Assembly (NCBI RefSeq): GCF_001625365.1 | Contig: NZ_LJJF01000001.1 | Coordinates: 6,684,501-6,748,500, forward strand | Length of the DNA: 64,000 nt | Reading direction: 5' to 3' | Origin: Streptomyces sp. MJM8645 | GTDB lineage: Bacteria; Actinomycetota; Actinomycetes; Streptomycetales; Streptomycetaceae | Translations under genes and position numbers: made by a program | Shown: positions 8,863-19,548 of the stretch, piece by piece | Layout: each line of letters opens with the position of its first letter | How positions within the stretch are numbered: position 1 is the stretch's first letter | Notes under the pieces: model-generated | Database searches by the model: none | The model's input: the letters and a program-made list of their open reading frames with translations, nothing else | Told to the model about the DNA's origin: nothing

Positions 8863-10689
8863 TCAGGAGACGGTCACGTCGTCGTAGTAGGTGTAGGTCG
8901 GGTCGCCCGGGTAGTTGTCGTCCACGTTGGTGAGGGTGAGCGTGTAGCTGTGGCCCGGGGTGACGGTGCCGGAGGCGGACTTCCAGCCGAGGCCGCTGGT
9001 GCAGGTCTTGGCGAGCACCGTGGCCGTGGTATTGGTGGTGTTGTCCTTGAGGGTGGCGGTCGCCCAGTCGTAGGTGACGGTGTCCGGGCAGGTGACGTCG
9101 TACCAGAAGGCGACCTTGCTGCTGCCGGTCGGGGCGGTGAAGGTCTGGCTGGCCGTGGACGTGGTGGTGGGGCCGGTGGAGCCGAGCATGGCGCCGTAGC
9201 CGCCGGTGTGCTTGGCGGCGCTGGAGGCGGCGGCGCTGCCGGTGGAGGCCCAGCCGCTCAGGGTGCCGGTCTCGAAGCCGCCGTTGGTGAGGCCGCCGCC
9301 GCCCGTGGAGGTGACGGTCCAGCCGAAGGCGGCGGAGCCGGAGGCGCCGGTGGCGTCCTTGGCGGTGACCGTGACGCTCGCCGTGCCGGCGGTGGTCGGG
9401 GTGCCGCTGATCAGGCCGGAGGCGGAGATGGACAGGCCGGCCGGCAGGCCGCTCGCCGTGTAGGTGAGGGTCTGGCCGGAGGCGCTGTCGGTCGCCGCGA
9501 TCTGCAGGCTGACGGCCTTGCCGGTGGTGCCGGTCTGGGCGCCCGGGTTGGTGACGGTGACGGTGTTGCCGGTCGTGCCGCCGACGATCGGGTGGGACAT
9601 CTCGCAGCCGCCCGCACCGCTGTTGAAGTCGTTCGCCCAGGTCGACTGCATGGCGAAGCTGCCGGTGGTGAAGCCGACGTTCGCCGAGGCGCCCTGGCCG
9701 CTGCTGACCCAGGCGCACTTGTCGCCGTTCTCGGCGCCGCTGCTGTCGGTCCAGCCGCCGGCCGGGTTCTGGTCGGTGATGGTCTCGGCGTACTCGTGGC
9801 CCTCGACGATGGTGACGCCGTCCAGGGTGCCGGCCGTCCCCGCGTTGACGAAGCTCTGGCCGCAGCCGGAGCCCGCGTCGGTCACGTACGGCAGGTTGGT
9901 GAAGGCCAGTTCGCCGTACGGGGAGGAGACGGCGCCGCCGGTGAGCGTGGTGTCGCCGGTGTAGTCGTGCCAGGCGCAGAAGTTGCCGGACGCGGTGTTG
10001 AAGCCGTCGGGGGTGGTGCCGGTGGGGGAGACGACGACGTACTGGTCGTTCCGGTTGGCCGCGGCCGTGGTGTTGCCGAAGTGGCCGGACGCCTTGACCG
10101 CCTCGGCGCCGATCTGGTTGCCGGTCGCGGAGGCGGGCGCCGCGGCGGAGGTGTCCACCCAGACGCCGGCGAGCGCGCCGCCGGTGGGGTAGGCGACGTG
10201 CGCGGAGTTGCCCGGGCAGGTCTGGGAGCCGGCGGCGACGCCCTCGCAGTACTGCGTCATGACGCCGGACCAGAGCTCGCTGCCCGCGCCGATGCCCTTG
10301 AACAGCTGCTGGAGGCGCGGGGCCATGCCCTTGGCGTCGCCGCTGAGCGTGGTGTTGCCGTTGGTGTCGGTGCCGGAGCTGCCCCACTGGGAGCCCCAGA
10401 ACACCAGGTAGACGTGCTCCGGTCCGGTGGTCACGCCGATGCTCGGACTGCCCGCCCCGCCACCGTAGTTGAGGTTGTTGGCGGAGGTGGCGTTCGGTGC
10501 GGCCTGGTGGCCGCGCAGCGGGACGGCGCCGTGCCGGTACGGGTGGTTCGCCGACGCCGCGGGGTGCGCGGCGTCGTCGGGCTGCGCCTGGGCGGGTGCC
10601 GCGGTGAAGCCGGCCGCCGCGAGGGCGAGCGCGGCGACGCCGGTGAGCGCCGCCCGTCCGGCGAGACGGAACGTGGGGGTTCGGCCCAT
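8863..10689 (-). CDS. Large secreted protein with HExxE-type motif, putative Ig domain and C-terminal beta-sandwich
   Basis: A 608-residue exported protein: Sec-type signal (MGRTPTFRLAGRAALTGV, cleavage near APAQA), then an N-terminal domain to about residue 375. This carries HVYLVFWGSQWG, many paired cysteines, and VEGHEYAETITD followed by ENGDKCAW. The spacing resembles the EXORDIUM/PHI-1-like secreted family and looks like a metal site. Residues about 375-460 form a putative Ig (He_PIG) domain with SASGLISGTPTTAG. The C-terminus (NGGFETGTLSGW to YYDDVTVS) resembles a carbohydrate- or proprotein-type beta-sandwich. The ATG at 10689 is chosen because it begins the signal peptide; GAGAGG lies 10 bases upstream. 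A substrate cannot be named. Confidence 0.75.
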   Translation of the reverse strand: MGRTPTFRLAGRAALTGVAALALAAAGFTAAPAQAQPDDAAHPAASANHPYRHGAVPLRGHQAAPNATSANNLNYGGGAGSPSIGVTTGPEHVYLVFWGSQWGSSGTDTNGNTTLSGDAKGMAPRLQQLFKGIGAGSELWSGVMTQYCEGVAAGSQTCPGNSAHVAYPTGGALAGVWVDTSAAAPASATGNQIGAEAVKASGHFGNTTAAANRNDQYVVVSPTGTTPDGFNTASGNFCAWHDYTGDTTLTGGAVSSPYGELAFTNLPYVTDAGSGCGQSFVNAGTAGTLDGVTIVEGHEYAETITDQNPAGGWTDSSGAENGDKCAWVSSGQGASANVGFTTGSFAMQSTWANDFNSGAGGCEMSHPIVGGTTGNTVTVTNPGAQTGTTGKAVSLQIAATDSASGQTLTYTASGLPAGLSISASGLISGTPTTAGTASVTVTAKDATGASGSAAFGWTVTSTGGGGLTNGGFETGTLSGWASTGSAAASSAAKHTGGYGAMLGSTGPTTTSTASQTFTAPTGSSKVAFWYDVTCPDTVTYDWATATLKDNTTNTTATVLAKTCTSGLGWKSASGTVTPGHSYTLTLTNVDDNYPGDPTYTYYDDVTVS

Positions 10690-11089
10690 GTGAGGGTTGC
10701 CTCTCTCATGCCGACCGCCCGGGCACCGGTGGGTGACGGGTGGTCGCGAAGGACAGGGAGAGGCCGGAGGCGGTGGAACGCCTGGATGACCCGCCGCACA
10801 ACGGATCACCGGGGGGAAACAGGCCCGCCTCGGCCGCCGAGAAGCAAAGCAGCCGCCGGAGAACGGGGTCAACGAGCCTGACGGTAAAGTGAGTTGCCTT
10901 GATTCCCGCGTAATGGAAAAGCCCCCAGACGGAGGGGGTGGCGGTTCGGGTTCCCCAGGTCCGCACACTGTATGCGGGTTTTCGTTAACCGTATGAACGG
11001 CCTTGGCCGAAAAGGGATTTGATGGTGAGAAACAGGTAAGACATTAGCCGCCGGGCAGAGGCGCGCGCAAGCGCGAGCCTCCGACGTGC
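10690..11089. other. Long non-coding stretch: 5' leader of the secreted protein gene
   Basis: No gene is seen here. Reading toward the gene at 10689 (minus strand) the stretch carries stacked small hairpins: CCGCA/TGCGG near 10965-10980, then CCCCC/GGGGG arms (10934-10938 with 10922-10926) followed by CTTTTCC, an attenuator-like arrangement. The region is richer in A/T than its surroundings, including runs of adenine and TTTGATGG near 11020-11030. A structured regulatory leader is possible, but no known riboswitch consensus was matched with confidence. Confidence 0.35.
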
Positions 11090-11124
11090 GGAGGCCGCCC
11101 CCCTTGTACATGGGGGCGGCCTCC
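11090..11124 (-). terminator. Perfect 13-bp hairpin downstream of the HAAS/PadR operon
   Basis: Arms 11090-11102 and 11112-11124 pair perfectly (GGAGGCCGCCCCC with its complement) around a 9-base loop. It lies 52 bp beyond the stop of the minus-strand HAAS-domain gene, in the position expected for an operon terminator. Confidence 0.6.
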
Positions 11125-11176
11125 GGCATCACCAGGGGGGGCCGGTGAAACGTCAGTGTTCTTTGGTGAAGCCGGT

Positions 11177-11782
11177 TCAGGCCGTGAGTGCGGCGTTGCG
11201 CAGCCGGGCGGCGGAGCGGGCCAGGAGGAACGCCGCGAGCAGGGCGGGGCAGAAGCCCACCACGCAGGCGGCGAGGACGGCGGTCGCGGTCAGGCCGAAC
11301 GGGGACACGACGGCGGCGGCGATGCCGGCCAGCGGAGTGACCAGGACGGGGGAGAGCAGCAGCAGGGCTGCCAGCCGCTTCTCCCGGCGGCTCCACTGCG
11401 TGGACCGCCACACCCTGCTCGCGGCGATGACGGCGGCGGCCAGTGCGAGCGGGGGCCCGATGGCCGGGACGAACGACAGCGGAACCGGCAGCACCGCGAA
11501 GACCAGGGTGCGGGCGGTGCGGCCGCGGCTCTCCGGCTCCGGTCGGGTGCCGCCCTCCTCGTCGAGCGCGGCGTCGGCGATCCGCCGGGGGCTGCCCAGC
11601 TGCTCCAGGACCCGCCGGACGGCGGCCTCGTCGGCGGGGTCGCACTCGGCGAGCGAGACCTCGATGTGCTCGCGCAGGTCCGCGAGCAGTTCGCGGCGGC
11701 GAGGCTCGGGCAGCGGAGCGGTGTACCGGGCGACCGCGGCCAGGTGGGTGCGGACCAGGGGGTGCTCGATGGGGTTGTTCAC
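11177..11782 (-). CDS. HAAS-domain membrane protein (PadR partner)
   Basis: A 201-residue protein. The first 75 residues are a helical cytoplasmic domain like the HAAS/permease-prefix domain (RRRELLADLREHIEVSLAE, RRVLEQLGSPRRIADAAL). The rest has about four hydrophobic segments (LVFAVLPVPLSFVPAIGPPLALAAAVIAA, LAALLLLSPVLVTPLAGIAAAVV, and a C-terminal pair). The GTG start at 11782 overlaps the PadR stop by four bases (GTGA), which argues against the longer open frame. HAAS proteins are typically co-encoded with PadR repressors and are thought to relay membrane or envelope signals. The exact role is unknown. Confidence 0.82.
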   Translation of the reverse strand: MNNPIEHPLVRTHLAAVARYTAPLPEPRRRELLADLREHIEVSLAECDPADEAAVRRVLEQLGSPRRIADAALDEEGGTRPEPESRGRTARTLVFAVLPVPLSFVPAIGPPLALAAAVIAASRVWRSTQWSRREKRLAALLLLSPVLVTPLAGIAAAVVSPFGLTATAVLAACVVGFCPALLAAFLLARSAARLRNAALTA

Positions 11783-12159
11783 GGGTTCTCTCCCGGGGCC
11801 AGGACGTGGTCGACGGTTTCGCGGAAGGCGGGCCACAGCGTGGCGAACTCCTCCAGTGCGCTGCGGCCGGTGTCGGTGAGGGTGTAGTACCGGCGGGACG
11901 GGCCGCTGGCCGAGTCGCGCAGGAAGGTGTCGGCGAGGCCGGCCCGGCGCAGCCGGGACAGCAGGGGGTAGATGGTGCCCTGGCTGGTCGCCAGCATCGG
12001 GAACCGGCCGAGCTCCTGCAGCAGCTCCACCCCGTACCGGGGGCCGTCCCGCAGCAGCGCCAGGACGCAGTACTCCAGTACGCCCTTGCGCAGTTGCGTC
12101 GCCACCGGCCCGTCGGCCGCGCCGGCGTCGCCGTCGTGGTGTGTGATGCCAGGTACCAT
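11779..12159 (-). CDS. PadR family transcriptional regulator
   Basis: A 126-residue protein with the compact winged helix of PadR-s1 regulators: QLRKGVLEYCVLALLRDGPRYGVELLQEL at about residues 20-48, SQGTIYPLLSRLRRAGL, and SGPSRRYYTLTDTGR as the wing. The ATG at 12159 begins the typical short N-terminal tail; the open frame extends further upstream but without family similarity. It is translationally coupled to the HAAS membrane protein. A dyad just upstream of the start is a likely autoregulatory operator. Confidence 0.9.
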   Translation of the reverse strand: MVPGITHHDGDAGAADGPVATQLRKGVLEYCVLALLRDGPRYGVELLQELGRFPMLATSQGTIYPLLSRLRRAGLADTFLRDSASGPSRRYYTLTDTGRSALEEFATLWPAFRETVDHVLAPGENP

Positions 12160-12180
12160 GCGATGCAAGATAGCATGCGA
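12157..12180. promoter_or_regulatory. Candidate PadR operator at the padR start
   Basis: ATGC-N6-GCAT (12163-12176) lies directly upstream of the PadR start codon, inside a direct repeat of CATGCGA (12157-12163 and 12174-12180). PadR regulators commonly repress their own promoter through a short ATG-rich dyad, so binding here is a reasonable inference. Confidence 0.4.
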
Positions 12181-12402
12181 CGCCAGGTAGTGGGCGGTCC
12201 GGACGAGGGCCACGGGAGCGACCTCACCCGGACGGCGGGTGGCAGCCGGACCGCCGCACGCCCCTCCACCGGCCCTTCCGGCGGGCGCAGTCGCACCACC
12301 GCCCCTAGGGTCTGTGGTGCGTTGACCGTGCCGAGCGCCGGGGCGTACGCCGCCCCGCCGTCCGCCGGGGCGCGCCCGGCAACCCGAGAGGTGGACCGCT
12401 CC

Positions 12403-13989
12403 ATGCACACCGTCGTCCGCGGCGCCGGCGCTTTCGGCCTGGCCGCGCTGCTGCTCGCCTGTGCCGCCGGCTGCCAGGGCGACGCCCGCTCCGCCGTCGA
12501 GCCCGCGCCGACCTCCCCGGCCGGCTCGCCCGGCTCACCCGCCGCGTCCGCGACCGGACTCGCGGCCCAGCATCTCGACTGGCAGGCCTGCCCGGCCCCC
12601 AGCCCCGCGCAGGGCAGCGGCACCGCGCCCGCCGGTGACTGGCAGTGCGCCACCCTCAAGGCGCCGCTGGACCACGGCAAGCCGGACGGCGAGACCATCG
12701 ACCTGGCCATGATCCGGAGCCGGGCGAAGGACGAGAAGCACCGGATCGGCTCGCTGCTGTTCAACTTCGGTGGCCCCGGCGCCTCCGGCGTCGCCACGCT
12801 GCCCGCCCTCGCCGCCGACTACGCCTCCCTCAACGCCCGCTACGACCTGGTGAGTTTCGACCCCCGCGGGGTCGGCGCCAGCGCCGGGGTGAGCTGCCTG
12901 GACGACAAGGCGATGGACGTCAGCCTGGCAATCGACAACACCCCCGGGACCCCCGACGCGGTGAAGGCGCTGGACACCAGCAACGCGCAGTTCACCGCCG
13001 CCTGCGAGCACAACTCCGGTCCGGTGCTGCCCTACGTGGACACCGAGAGTGCCGCCCGCGACCTCGACCTGATGCGGCAGGTGCTCGGCGACCAGAAGCT
13101 CTTCTACTTCGGCATCAGCTACGGCACCCAGCTCGGCGGCGTCTACGCGCACCTGTTCCCGCACGAGGTCGGCCGGATCGTCCTGGACTCGGTCGTCGAC
13201 CCGACGAAGGACCCGCAGCAGTCCGCGCTCGGCCAGGCCAAGGGCTTCCAGCTCGCCTTCGACAACTTCATGAAGGCCTGCGCCGCCGAGGAGGCCGCCG
13301 TCTGCCCGACGGGTGCCGGCGGCGTCGAGGGCACGGCGGCGGTCACGGCGCTGCTGCAGAAGCTGGAGCAGTCCCCGCTGCCCACCACCGGCGGGCGGCA
13401 GCTCACCGAGACCCTGGCCGTCACCGGCATCGCCGCCGCCCTGTACAGCGAGGAGACCTGGCCCGTCCTGGCCGCCGGGCTCACCGAGGCGTTGCAGCAG
13501 GGCACCGGCAACACACTGCTCCAGCTCTCCGACGCGATGTTCGGGCGCGACCCGCAGGGGCGCTACACCAACCTGAGCGCCGCCAACCGGGCGATCAACT
13601 GCGTGGACGCCCGGCAGCGCTACTCCGACCAGGACGTCGAACAGCAGCTGCCGCAGTTCCGCGACGCCTCCCCGGTGTTCGGCCCCTACTCCGCCTGGGG
13701 CCTGACGAGCTGCACCGGCTGGCCGGTGCCGGGCAAGGCCGACCACCCGGACGTCTCGGCCGCCGGCGCGGCCCCGATCGTGGTGGTCGGCACCACCGGC
13801 GACCCGGCCACCCCGGTCGAGGGCGCCCACGCGATGGCGCAGCAGCTCGGCCCGGGCGTCGGCGTCAACGTCACCCTCCAGGGCGAGGGCCACGGCGGCT
13901 ACAACACCGGCGACCCGTGCCTGAAGCAGGCCGTGGACGCCTACCTGCTGGATGGCACGGTGCCGGCCGACGGGAAGACCTGCAGCTGA
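12403..13989 (+). CDS. Lipoprotein alpha/beta-hydrolase, tripeptidyl aminopeptidase (S33) type
   Basis: A 528-residue secreted lipoprotein: signal with LLLACAAGC lipobox, Ser/Pro/Ala linker, then an alpha/beta-hydrolase. Seen are the oxyanion segment FNFGGPGASG at about residue 125, DLVSFDPRGVG, the nucleophile elbow FGISYGTQLGG, a helical cap, and a C-terminal TAP-like part with GTTGDPATPV (acid) and GEGHGGY (His). This architecture is that of Streptomyces SlpD/SlpE and tripeptidyl aminopeptidases, which trim N-terminal peptides outside the cell. The ATG at 12403 follows GAGAGGTGG; a GTG at 12391 is a less likely start. Confidence 0.9.
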   Translation: MHTVVRGAGAFGLAALLLACAAGCQGDARSAVEPAPTSPAGSPGSPAASATGLAAQHLDWQACPAPSPAQGSGTAPAGDWQCATLKAPLDHGKPDGETIDLAMIRSRAKDEKHRIGSLLFNFGGPGASGVATLPALAADYASLNARYDLVSFDPRGVGASAGVSCLDDKAMDVSLAIDNTPGTPDAVKALDTSNAQFTAACEHNSGPVLPYVDTESAARDLDLMRQVLGDQKLFYFGISYGTQLGGVYAHLFPHEVGRIVLDSVVDPTKDPQQSALGQAKGFQLAFDNFMKACAAEEAAVCPTGAGGVEGTAAVTALLQKLEQSPLPTTGGRQLTETLAVTGIAAALYSEETWPVLAAGLTEALQQGTGNTLLQLSDAMFGRDPQGRYTNLSAANRAINCVDARQRYSDQDVEQQLPQFRDASPVFGPYSAWGLTSCTGWPVPGKADHPDVSAAGAAPIVVVGTTGDPATPVEGAHAMAQQLGPGVGVNVTLQGEGHGGYNTGDPCLKQAVDAYLLDGTVPADGKTCS

Positions 13990-14023
13990 GAAGTGGCCCA
14001 CCGCAATGGTGATCGATTGGCCC

Positions 14024-14062
14024 TGGAAAGCGGTCCACTCGGCGTCTAGGCTCTTCACCGTG
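14024..14062 (+). promoter_or_regulatory. Leaderless promoter of the DsbA-like gene
   Basis: TGGAAA (14024-14029), a 17-bp spacer and TAGGCT (14047-14052) resemble a housekeeping promoter. The GTG start at 14060 lies only seven bases after the -10 and has no ribosome site, so the mRNA is probably leaderless. Confidence 0.5.
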
Positions 14063-14665
14063 ACCACCAAAGTCGATTTCTACTTCGATCCGATCTGCCC
14101 GTTCGCCTGGATCACCTCCCGGTGGATCCGTGAGGTCGAGCGCCACCGCGAGCTCGACCTCACCTTCCGGGTGATGAGCCTGTCCGTCCTCAACGAGGGC
14201 CGCACCGACCTGCCCGAGCGCTACCAGCGCCTGATGACCACCGGCTGGGGCCCCGTCCGGGTCTGCATCGCCGCCGCCGAACAGCACGGCGAGCACGTGC
14301 TGCGCGACCTGTACACCGAACTCGGCACTCGCCTGCACGACCAGGACCGGCCCGCCGACGACGCCGTCATCCGGGAGGCCCTGGTCGCGGCCGGACTGCC
14401 GGAGGAGCTCGCCGCCGCGGCCGACAGCACGGCGTACGACGTCGCGCTGCGCAAGAGCCACCACGAGGGCATGGACCCGGTCGGCGAGGAGGTCGGCACG
14501 CCGACCATCCACGTCGACGGCGTCGCCTTCTTCGGCCCGGTGCTGAGCGCCATCCCGCGCGGCGAGGACGCCGTCCGGGTCTTCGACGGGGTGCGGCTGC
14601 TGGCCGGCTACCCGAACTTCTTCGAGCTCAAGCGGACCCGGACCGGCTCGCTCGACTTCTCCTGA
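14060..14665 (+). CDS. DsbA-family thioredoxin-fold protein (mycothiol-dependent nitroreductase-like)
   Basis: A 201-residue cytoplasmic protein of the DsbA superfamily: VDFYFDPICPFAWITSRW at residues 5-22, with a CPFA active site that keeps the first cysteine only, an inserted helical domain, and the cis-Pro loop VGTPTIHVDGVAFFGP near residue 145. This is the layout of actinobacterial Rv2466c-type oxidoreductases, which use mycothiol. The GTG at 14060 is chosen because it directly begins the first strand and follows a -10 element at leaderless distance. It lies 70 bp after the peptidase gene. Reduction of a mycothiol-conjugated or nitro substrate is inferred from the family. Confidence 0.88.
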   Translation: MTTKVDFYFDPICPFAWITSRWIREVERHRELDLTFRVMSLSVLNEGRTDLPERYQRLMTTGWGPVRVCIAAAEQHGEHVLRDLYTELGTRLHDQDRPADDAVIREALVAAGLPEELAAAADSTAYDVALRKSHHEGMDPVGEEVGTPTIHVDGVAFFGPVLSAIPRGEDAVRVFDGVRLLAGYPNFFELKRTRTGSLDFS

Positions 14666-14672
14666 CGGCGCC

Positions 14673-14696
14673 GCCGGCCCCCGCGCCGGGGCCGGC
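14673..14696 (+). terminator. GC hairpin after the DsbA-like gene
   Basis: Perfect 9-bp arms (GCCGGCCCC / GGGGCCGGC) around CGCGCC, 8 bp past the stop codon. This is a plausible intrinsic terminator between the DsbA-like gene and ftsH. Confidence 0.5.
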
Positions 14697-14780
14697 CGGT
14701 TCGTCCTGGACCTCCCGTCCGGGCCCTTCTCGCCCCACCATGGAGGGGAAGGCCCGGCGGCGGAGAGGTGGTGGGCGCGG

Positions 14781-16697
<1,917 letters not shown>

Positions 16698-16807
16698 GCG
16701 CTCGCCCCGGCCTGCCGCAGCACCGCCACCACCTCGTCGAACGCGCGGAACCCGCTGGTAGCGTCCAGGGCGGGCACCCACCGTGTCACCTTCACCCGGG
16801 AGTCGAT

Positions 16808-17641
16808 ATGACCGAACCCCTGTCCGCCGACCTCCAGCGGGAGATCGCCCGCACCCTGCGGGTGGCCCCCGTCCCCAGCCCCGAGCAGGAGGCGAAGCGC
16901 CGGGCCGACTTCCTCGCCGACCAGCTCCGGGCGGCCGGCGCCCGCACGCTGGTGCTCGGCATCAGCGGCGGCGTCGACTCCACCACCGCCGGGCGGCTCT
17001 GCCAGCTCGCCGTCGACCGGCTGCGCGCCGCCGGACACCAGGCCGAGTTCTGCGCCATGCGGCTGCCCTACGGCACCCAGGCGGACGAGGCGGACGCCCG
17101 CCGCGCACTCGACTTCATCCGGCCGGACCGGACCCTGACCGTCGACATCAGGCCCGCGACCGACGCCGCCCTCGACGCGCTGACGTCCGCCGGCCTCACC
17201 TTCGCCGACCGCTCCCACGAGGACTTCGTCCGCGGCAACGTCAAGGCCCGCCAGCGGATGGTGGCCCAGTACGCGGTCGCGGGTGCCACCGGCGGCCTGG
17301 TCGTCGGCACCGACCACGCCGCCGAGGCGGCCGTCGGCTTCTTCACCAAGTACGGTGACGGCGCCGCCGACGTGATGCCGCTAGACGGGCTGACGAAGCG
17401 TCAGGTCCGCTCCCTGGCCGAGGCCTTGGGGGCCCCGGCGGACCTCGTCCACAAGACCCCCACCGCCGACCTGGAGACCCTCGCCCCCGGCCGCCCCGAC
17501 GAGGACGCCCTCGGCGTCCCCTACGAGGCCCTGGACGACTTCCTGGAGGAGCGGCCGGTGAGCGAGGACGTCTTCCGCACCGTCCTCGGCCACTACCGCC
17601 GCACCGAGCACAAGCGCCGCCCGCCCGTCACCCCGGCGTAG
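16808..17641 (+). CDS. nadE: Ammonia-dependent NAD+ synthetase
   Basis: A 277-residue NadE of the short form that uses ammonia. The ATP-pyrophosphatase loop SGGVDS is at 53-58, followed by a substrate region with MRLPYGTQADEADA, NVKARQRMVAQY, GTDHAAEAAVGFFTKYGDGAADVMPLDGLTKRQVR and KTPTADLE, all near-universal in the family. It completes NAD+ from deamido-NAD+ with ATP and ammonia in the cytoplasm. The start ATG at 16808 follows CGGGAG. It is convergent with the DUF885 gene. Confidence 0.96.
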   Translation: MTEPLSADLQREIARTLRVAPVPSPEQEAKRRADFLADQLRAAGARTLVLGISGGVDSTTAGRLCQLAVDRLRAAGHQAEFCAMRLPYGTQADEADARRALDFIRPDRTLTVDIRPATDAALDALTSAGLTFADRSHEDFVRGNVKARQRMVAQYAVAGATGGLVVGTDHAAEAAVGFFTKYGDGAADVMPLDGLTKRQVRSLAEALGAPADLVHKTPTADLETLAPGRPDEDALGVPYEALDDFLEERPVSEDVFRTVLGHYRRTEHKRRPPVTPA

Positions 17642-17656
17642 CAGCCGAACCGGCCT

Positions 17657-17681
17657 GACGGTGCGCGGTGCGCGCACCGTC
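17657..17681. terminator. Bidirectional hairpin between nadE and the DUF885 gene
   Basis: Perfect 10-bp arms GACGGTGCGC / GCGCACCGTC with a 5-base loop in the 53-bp gap between two convergent stop codons. It probably serves both strands. Confidence 0.6.
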
Positions 17682-17694
17682 GGAGCGGCGGGCC

Positions 17695-19395
17695 CTACTG
17701 CGCCGCGATCCAGTCCGTGACCAGCGTGTCCAGCACTCCCAGCGGCAGGCTGCCGTGCCCGATCAGCTCGTGGTGGAACTCCCGGATGTCGAACCGGCCG
17801 CCCAGCGCCGCCTGCGCGCGCTCGCGGTGCCGGACGATCTCCCGGCGGCCGATCAGGTACGCGGTCGCCTGGCCCGGCCAGGCCAGGTAGCGGTCGATCT
17901 CGTTGCGGACGTTGGCCTCGGTGGTGGCCGTGTTGTCCCGCATGAAGGCGATCGCCCGCTCCCGGGACCAGCCGTAGTGGTGCAGCCCGGTGTCCACGAC
18001 CAGGCGCACGGCCCGCAGGGCGTCGAGCGACAGCATGCCGAAGCGGGAGAGGTCCGAGCTGTACAGCCCCATCTCGTCCGCGAGCCGCTCGGTGTACAGG
18101 CCCCAGCCCTCGACGTGGGCGGTCAGCTGGCCGCTCGGCCGGCGCCGGAACTCCGGCAGGTGGTGCAGCGTCTGGGCGACGGCGATCTGCAGGTGGTGCC
18201 CGGGCACGCTCTCGTGGAAGGCGATCGCCTCGTACTCGTACCTGAACCTGGTCTGCGGGCGCAGCGTGTTGATCCAGTGGGTGCCGGGCAGGCCGCCCGG
18301 GCCCGGCGGCTGGTAGTAGGCCAGCGGCCCGGTCTCCGCCTCGATCGGGTCGATCTCCCGGGTCACGCAGTCGGCGATCGGGTAGGCCCGGAAGTAGTCG
18401 GCCGAGGCGCGGCGGGCGCGCTCCAGCGCCTCGTCGACCAGGGTGATGATCTCCTCGGCGCTGCCGAAGCGCAGCGCGCGGTCCTCCCGCAGCGCGGCCA
18501 GCACGGCGTCGGGGTCGGTGATGCCGAGCACCCTGCCGCCCAGCTCGGCGAACTCCTCGCGCAGCCCCGCCAGGGTGTCCAGGCCGATCCGGTGGACCTC
18601 CTCCGGGGTGAGCCCGGGCCGGGTGTAGCGGGTGACGGCGTCGGCGTAGCCCTCGGTGCCGCCGGGCACGTGGCAGACCCCGGCCCGGTCTTCCGGCCGG
18701 GCGTCCGCGGCCAGCCGCTGGGCCAGGCCGGCCCGGTAGCGGGCCACGGCCGGGCGCACGCCGTCGCGGACGATCACCCGGCCCCGGTCGAACTCCGGGC
18801 GGCCCTGCAGCGCGCGCAGCAGCTGGTCGTCGTCCGGGTTGGCGACCAGGTAGGCGTCGAGCTGGTCGAGGGCGGCGTCGACGCCGCTGCGCAGCGGCGT
18901 GCGGCCCTCGGCGGCGGCGTCCAGGTGGAGCTGCAGGGCGGCGTCGAAGTAGCCCGGCAGGCCGGCCAGCCGCTCCAGGTAGGCGTCGGCGCCCTCCTGG
19001 TCGACGGAGGTCATGGCGAGCGAGGTGAAGGCCTCGTTCTGCGGTGCGGTGATGGTCGCCGAGATGCTGAAGTCGCCCAGTCCGTGGGTGATCCGGCCGG
19101 TGCCGTTGTCGATCAGCCGCCCGAGCACGCGGTGGGTGACCAGGTCCTCGCCGGCCAGCGCGTCCACCGGGATCGCGGCCAGTCGCGCTCCGAAGCCCGC
19201 CAGCGCGTCCCGGTGGCGCAGCGCGGCCGCGCGGGACGGGTCGGGCACCTCGTGGGCGTAGCCCTCGACCCCGCTCAGCGTCGCGTCGAACGGGGCGTGG
19301 GCGTTCTCGGCGGCGAAGTACTCCTCGGCCAGGGCGGCGAGTGCGGTGGGGGCGGCGAGTGCGGTGGGTTCGTCGTGGTGCGGCTGGTCGGTCAT
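17695..19395 (-). CDS. DUF885 family protein, predicted metallopeptidase-like
   Basis: A 566-residue, mostly helical protein of the DUF885 family, which is related to M32/M3-like metallopeptidases. Near residue 385 is the conserved YEAIAFHESVPGHHLQ with the HExxxGHH pattern, followed by EGWGLYTERLADEMG and later GQATAYLIGRREI. All are family-typical and probably form a zinc site. No signal peptide is visible, so it is likely cytoplasmic. The ATG at 19395 is preferred over an upstream in-frame start because it follows GGGGAGCGCC and begins where family similarity begins. Peptide cleavage is likely but the substrate is unknown. Confidence 0.9.
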   Translation of the reverse strand: MTDQPHHDEPTALAAPTALAALAEEYFAAENAHAPFDATLSGVEGYAHEVPDPSRAAALRHRDALAGFGARLAAIPVDALAGEDLVTHRVLGRLIDNGTGRITHGLGDFSISATITAPQNEAFTSLAMTSVDQEGADAYLERLAGLPGYFDAALQLHLDAAAEGRTPLRSGVDAALDQLDAYLVANPDDDQLLRALQGRPEFDRGRVIVRDGVRPAVARYRAGLAQRLAADARPEDRAGVCHVPGGTEGYADAVTRYTRPGLTPEEVHRIGLDTLAGLREEFAELGGRVLGITDPDAVLAALREDRALRFGSAEEIITLVDEALERARRASADYFRAYPIADCVTREIDPIEAETGPLAYYQPPGPGGLPGTHWINTLRPQTRFRYEYEAIAFHESVPGHHLQIAVAQTLHHLPEFRRRPSGQLTAHVEGWGLYTERLADEMGLYSSDLSRFGMLSLDALRAVRLVVDTGLHHYGWSRERAIAFMRDNTATTEANVRNEIDRYLAWPGQATAYLIGRREIVRHRERAQAALGGRFDIREFHHELIGHGSLPLGVLDTLVTDWIAAQ

Positions 19396-19548
19396 GGGCG
19401 CTCCCCGGTCCGGTGTGGTCAGAGTGACGAGGGTTGCCTGGGCGCCCCGGTGGCGCCGATTATTCGGAGTCGGTGGCGGCGCGGTCAATACGCGGCGCGG
19501 GGAAAGGGGTTCTCCCCGGCGCCCGGTGGCGCCGCCGCCGACGCCCCG

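Noticed and set aside
7912..10881. A plus-strand frame of about 990 codons across 7.9-10.9 kb
   Set aside because: It overlaps three well-supported genes on either strand and has random Gly/Arg/Val composition.
10690..11040. c-di-AMP (ydaO) or other riboswitch upstream of the secreted protein gene
   Set aside because: GGGGAACCC-like pieces are present, but the ordered consensus of the ydaO element is not.
14060..14665. Longer start of the DsbA-like gene at 13952
   Set aside because: It would overlap the upstream peptidase gene and add residues without family similarity; the leaderless GTG fits better.
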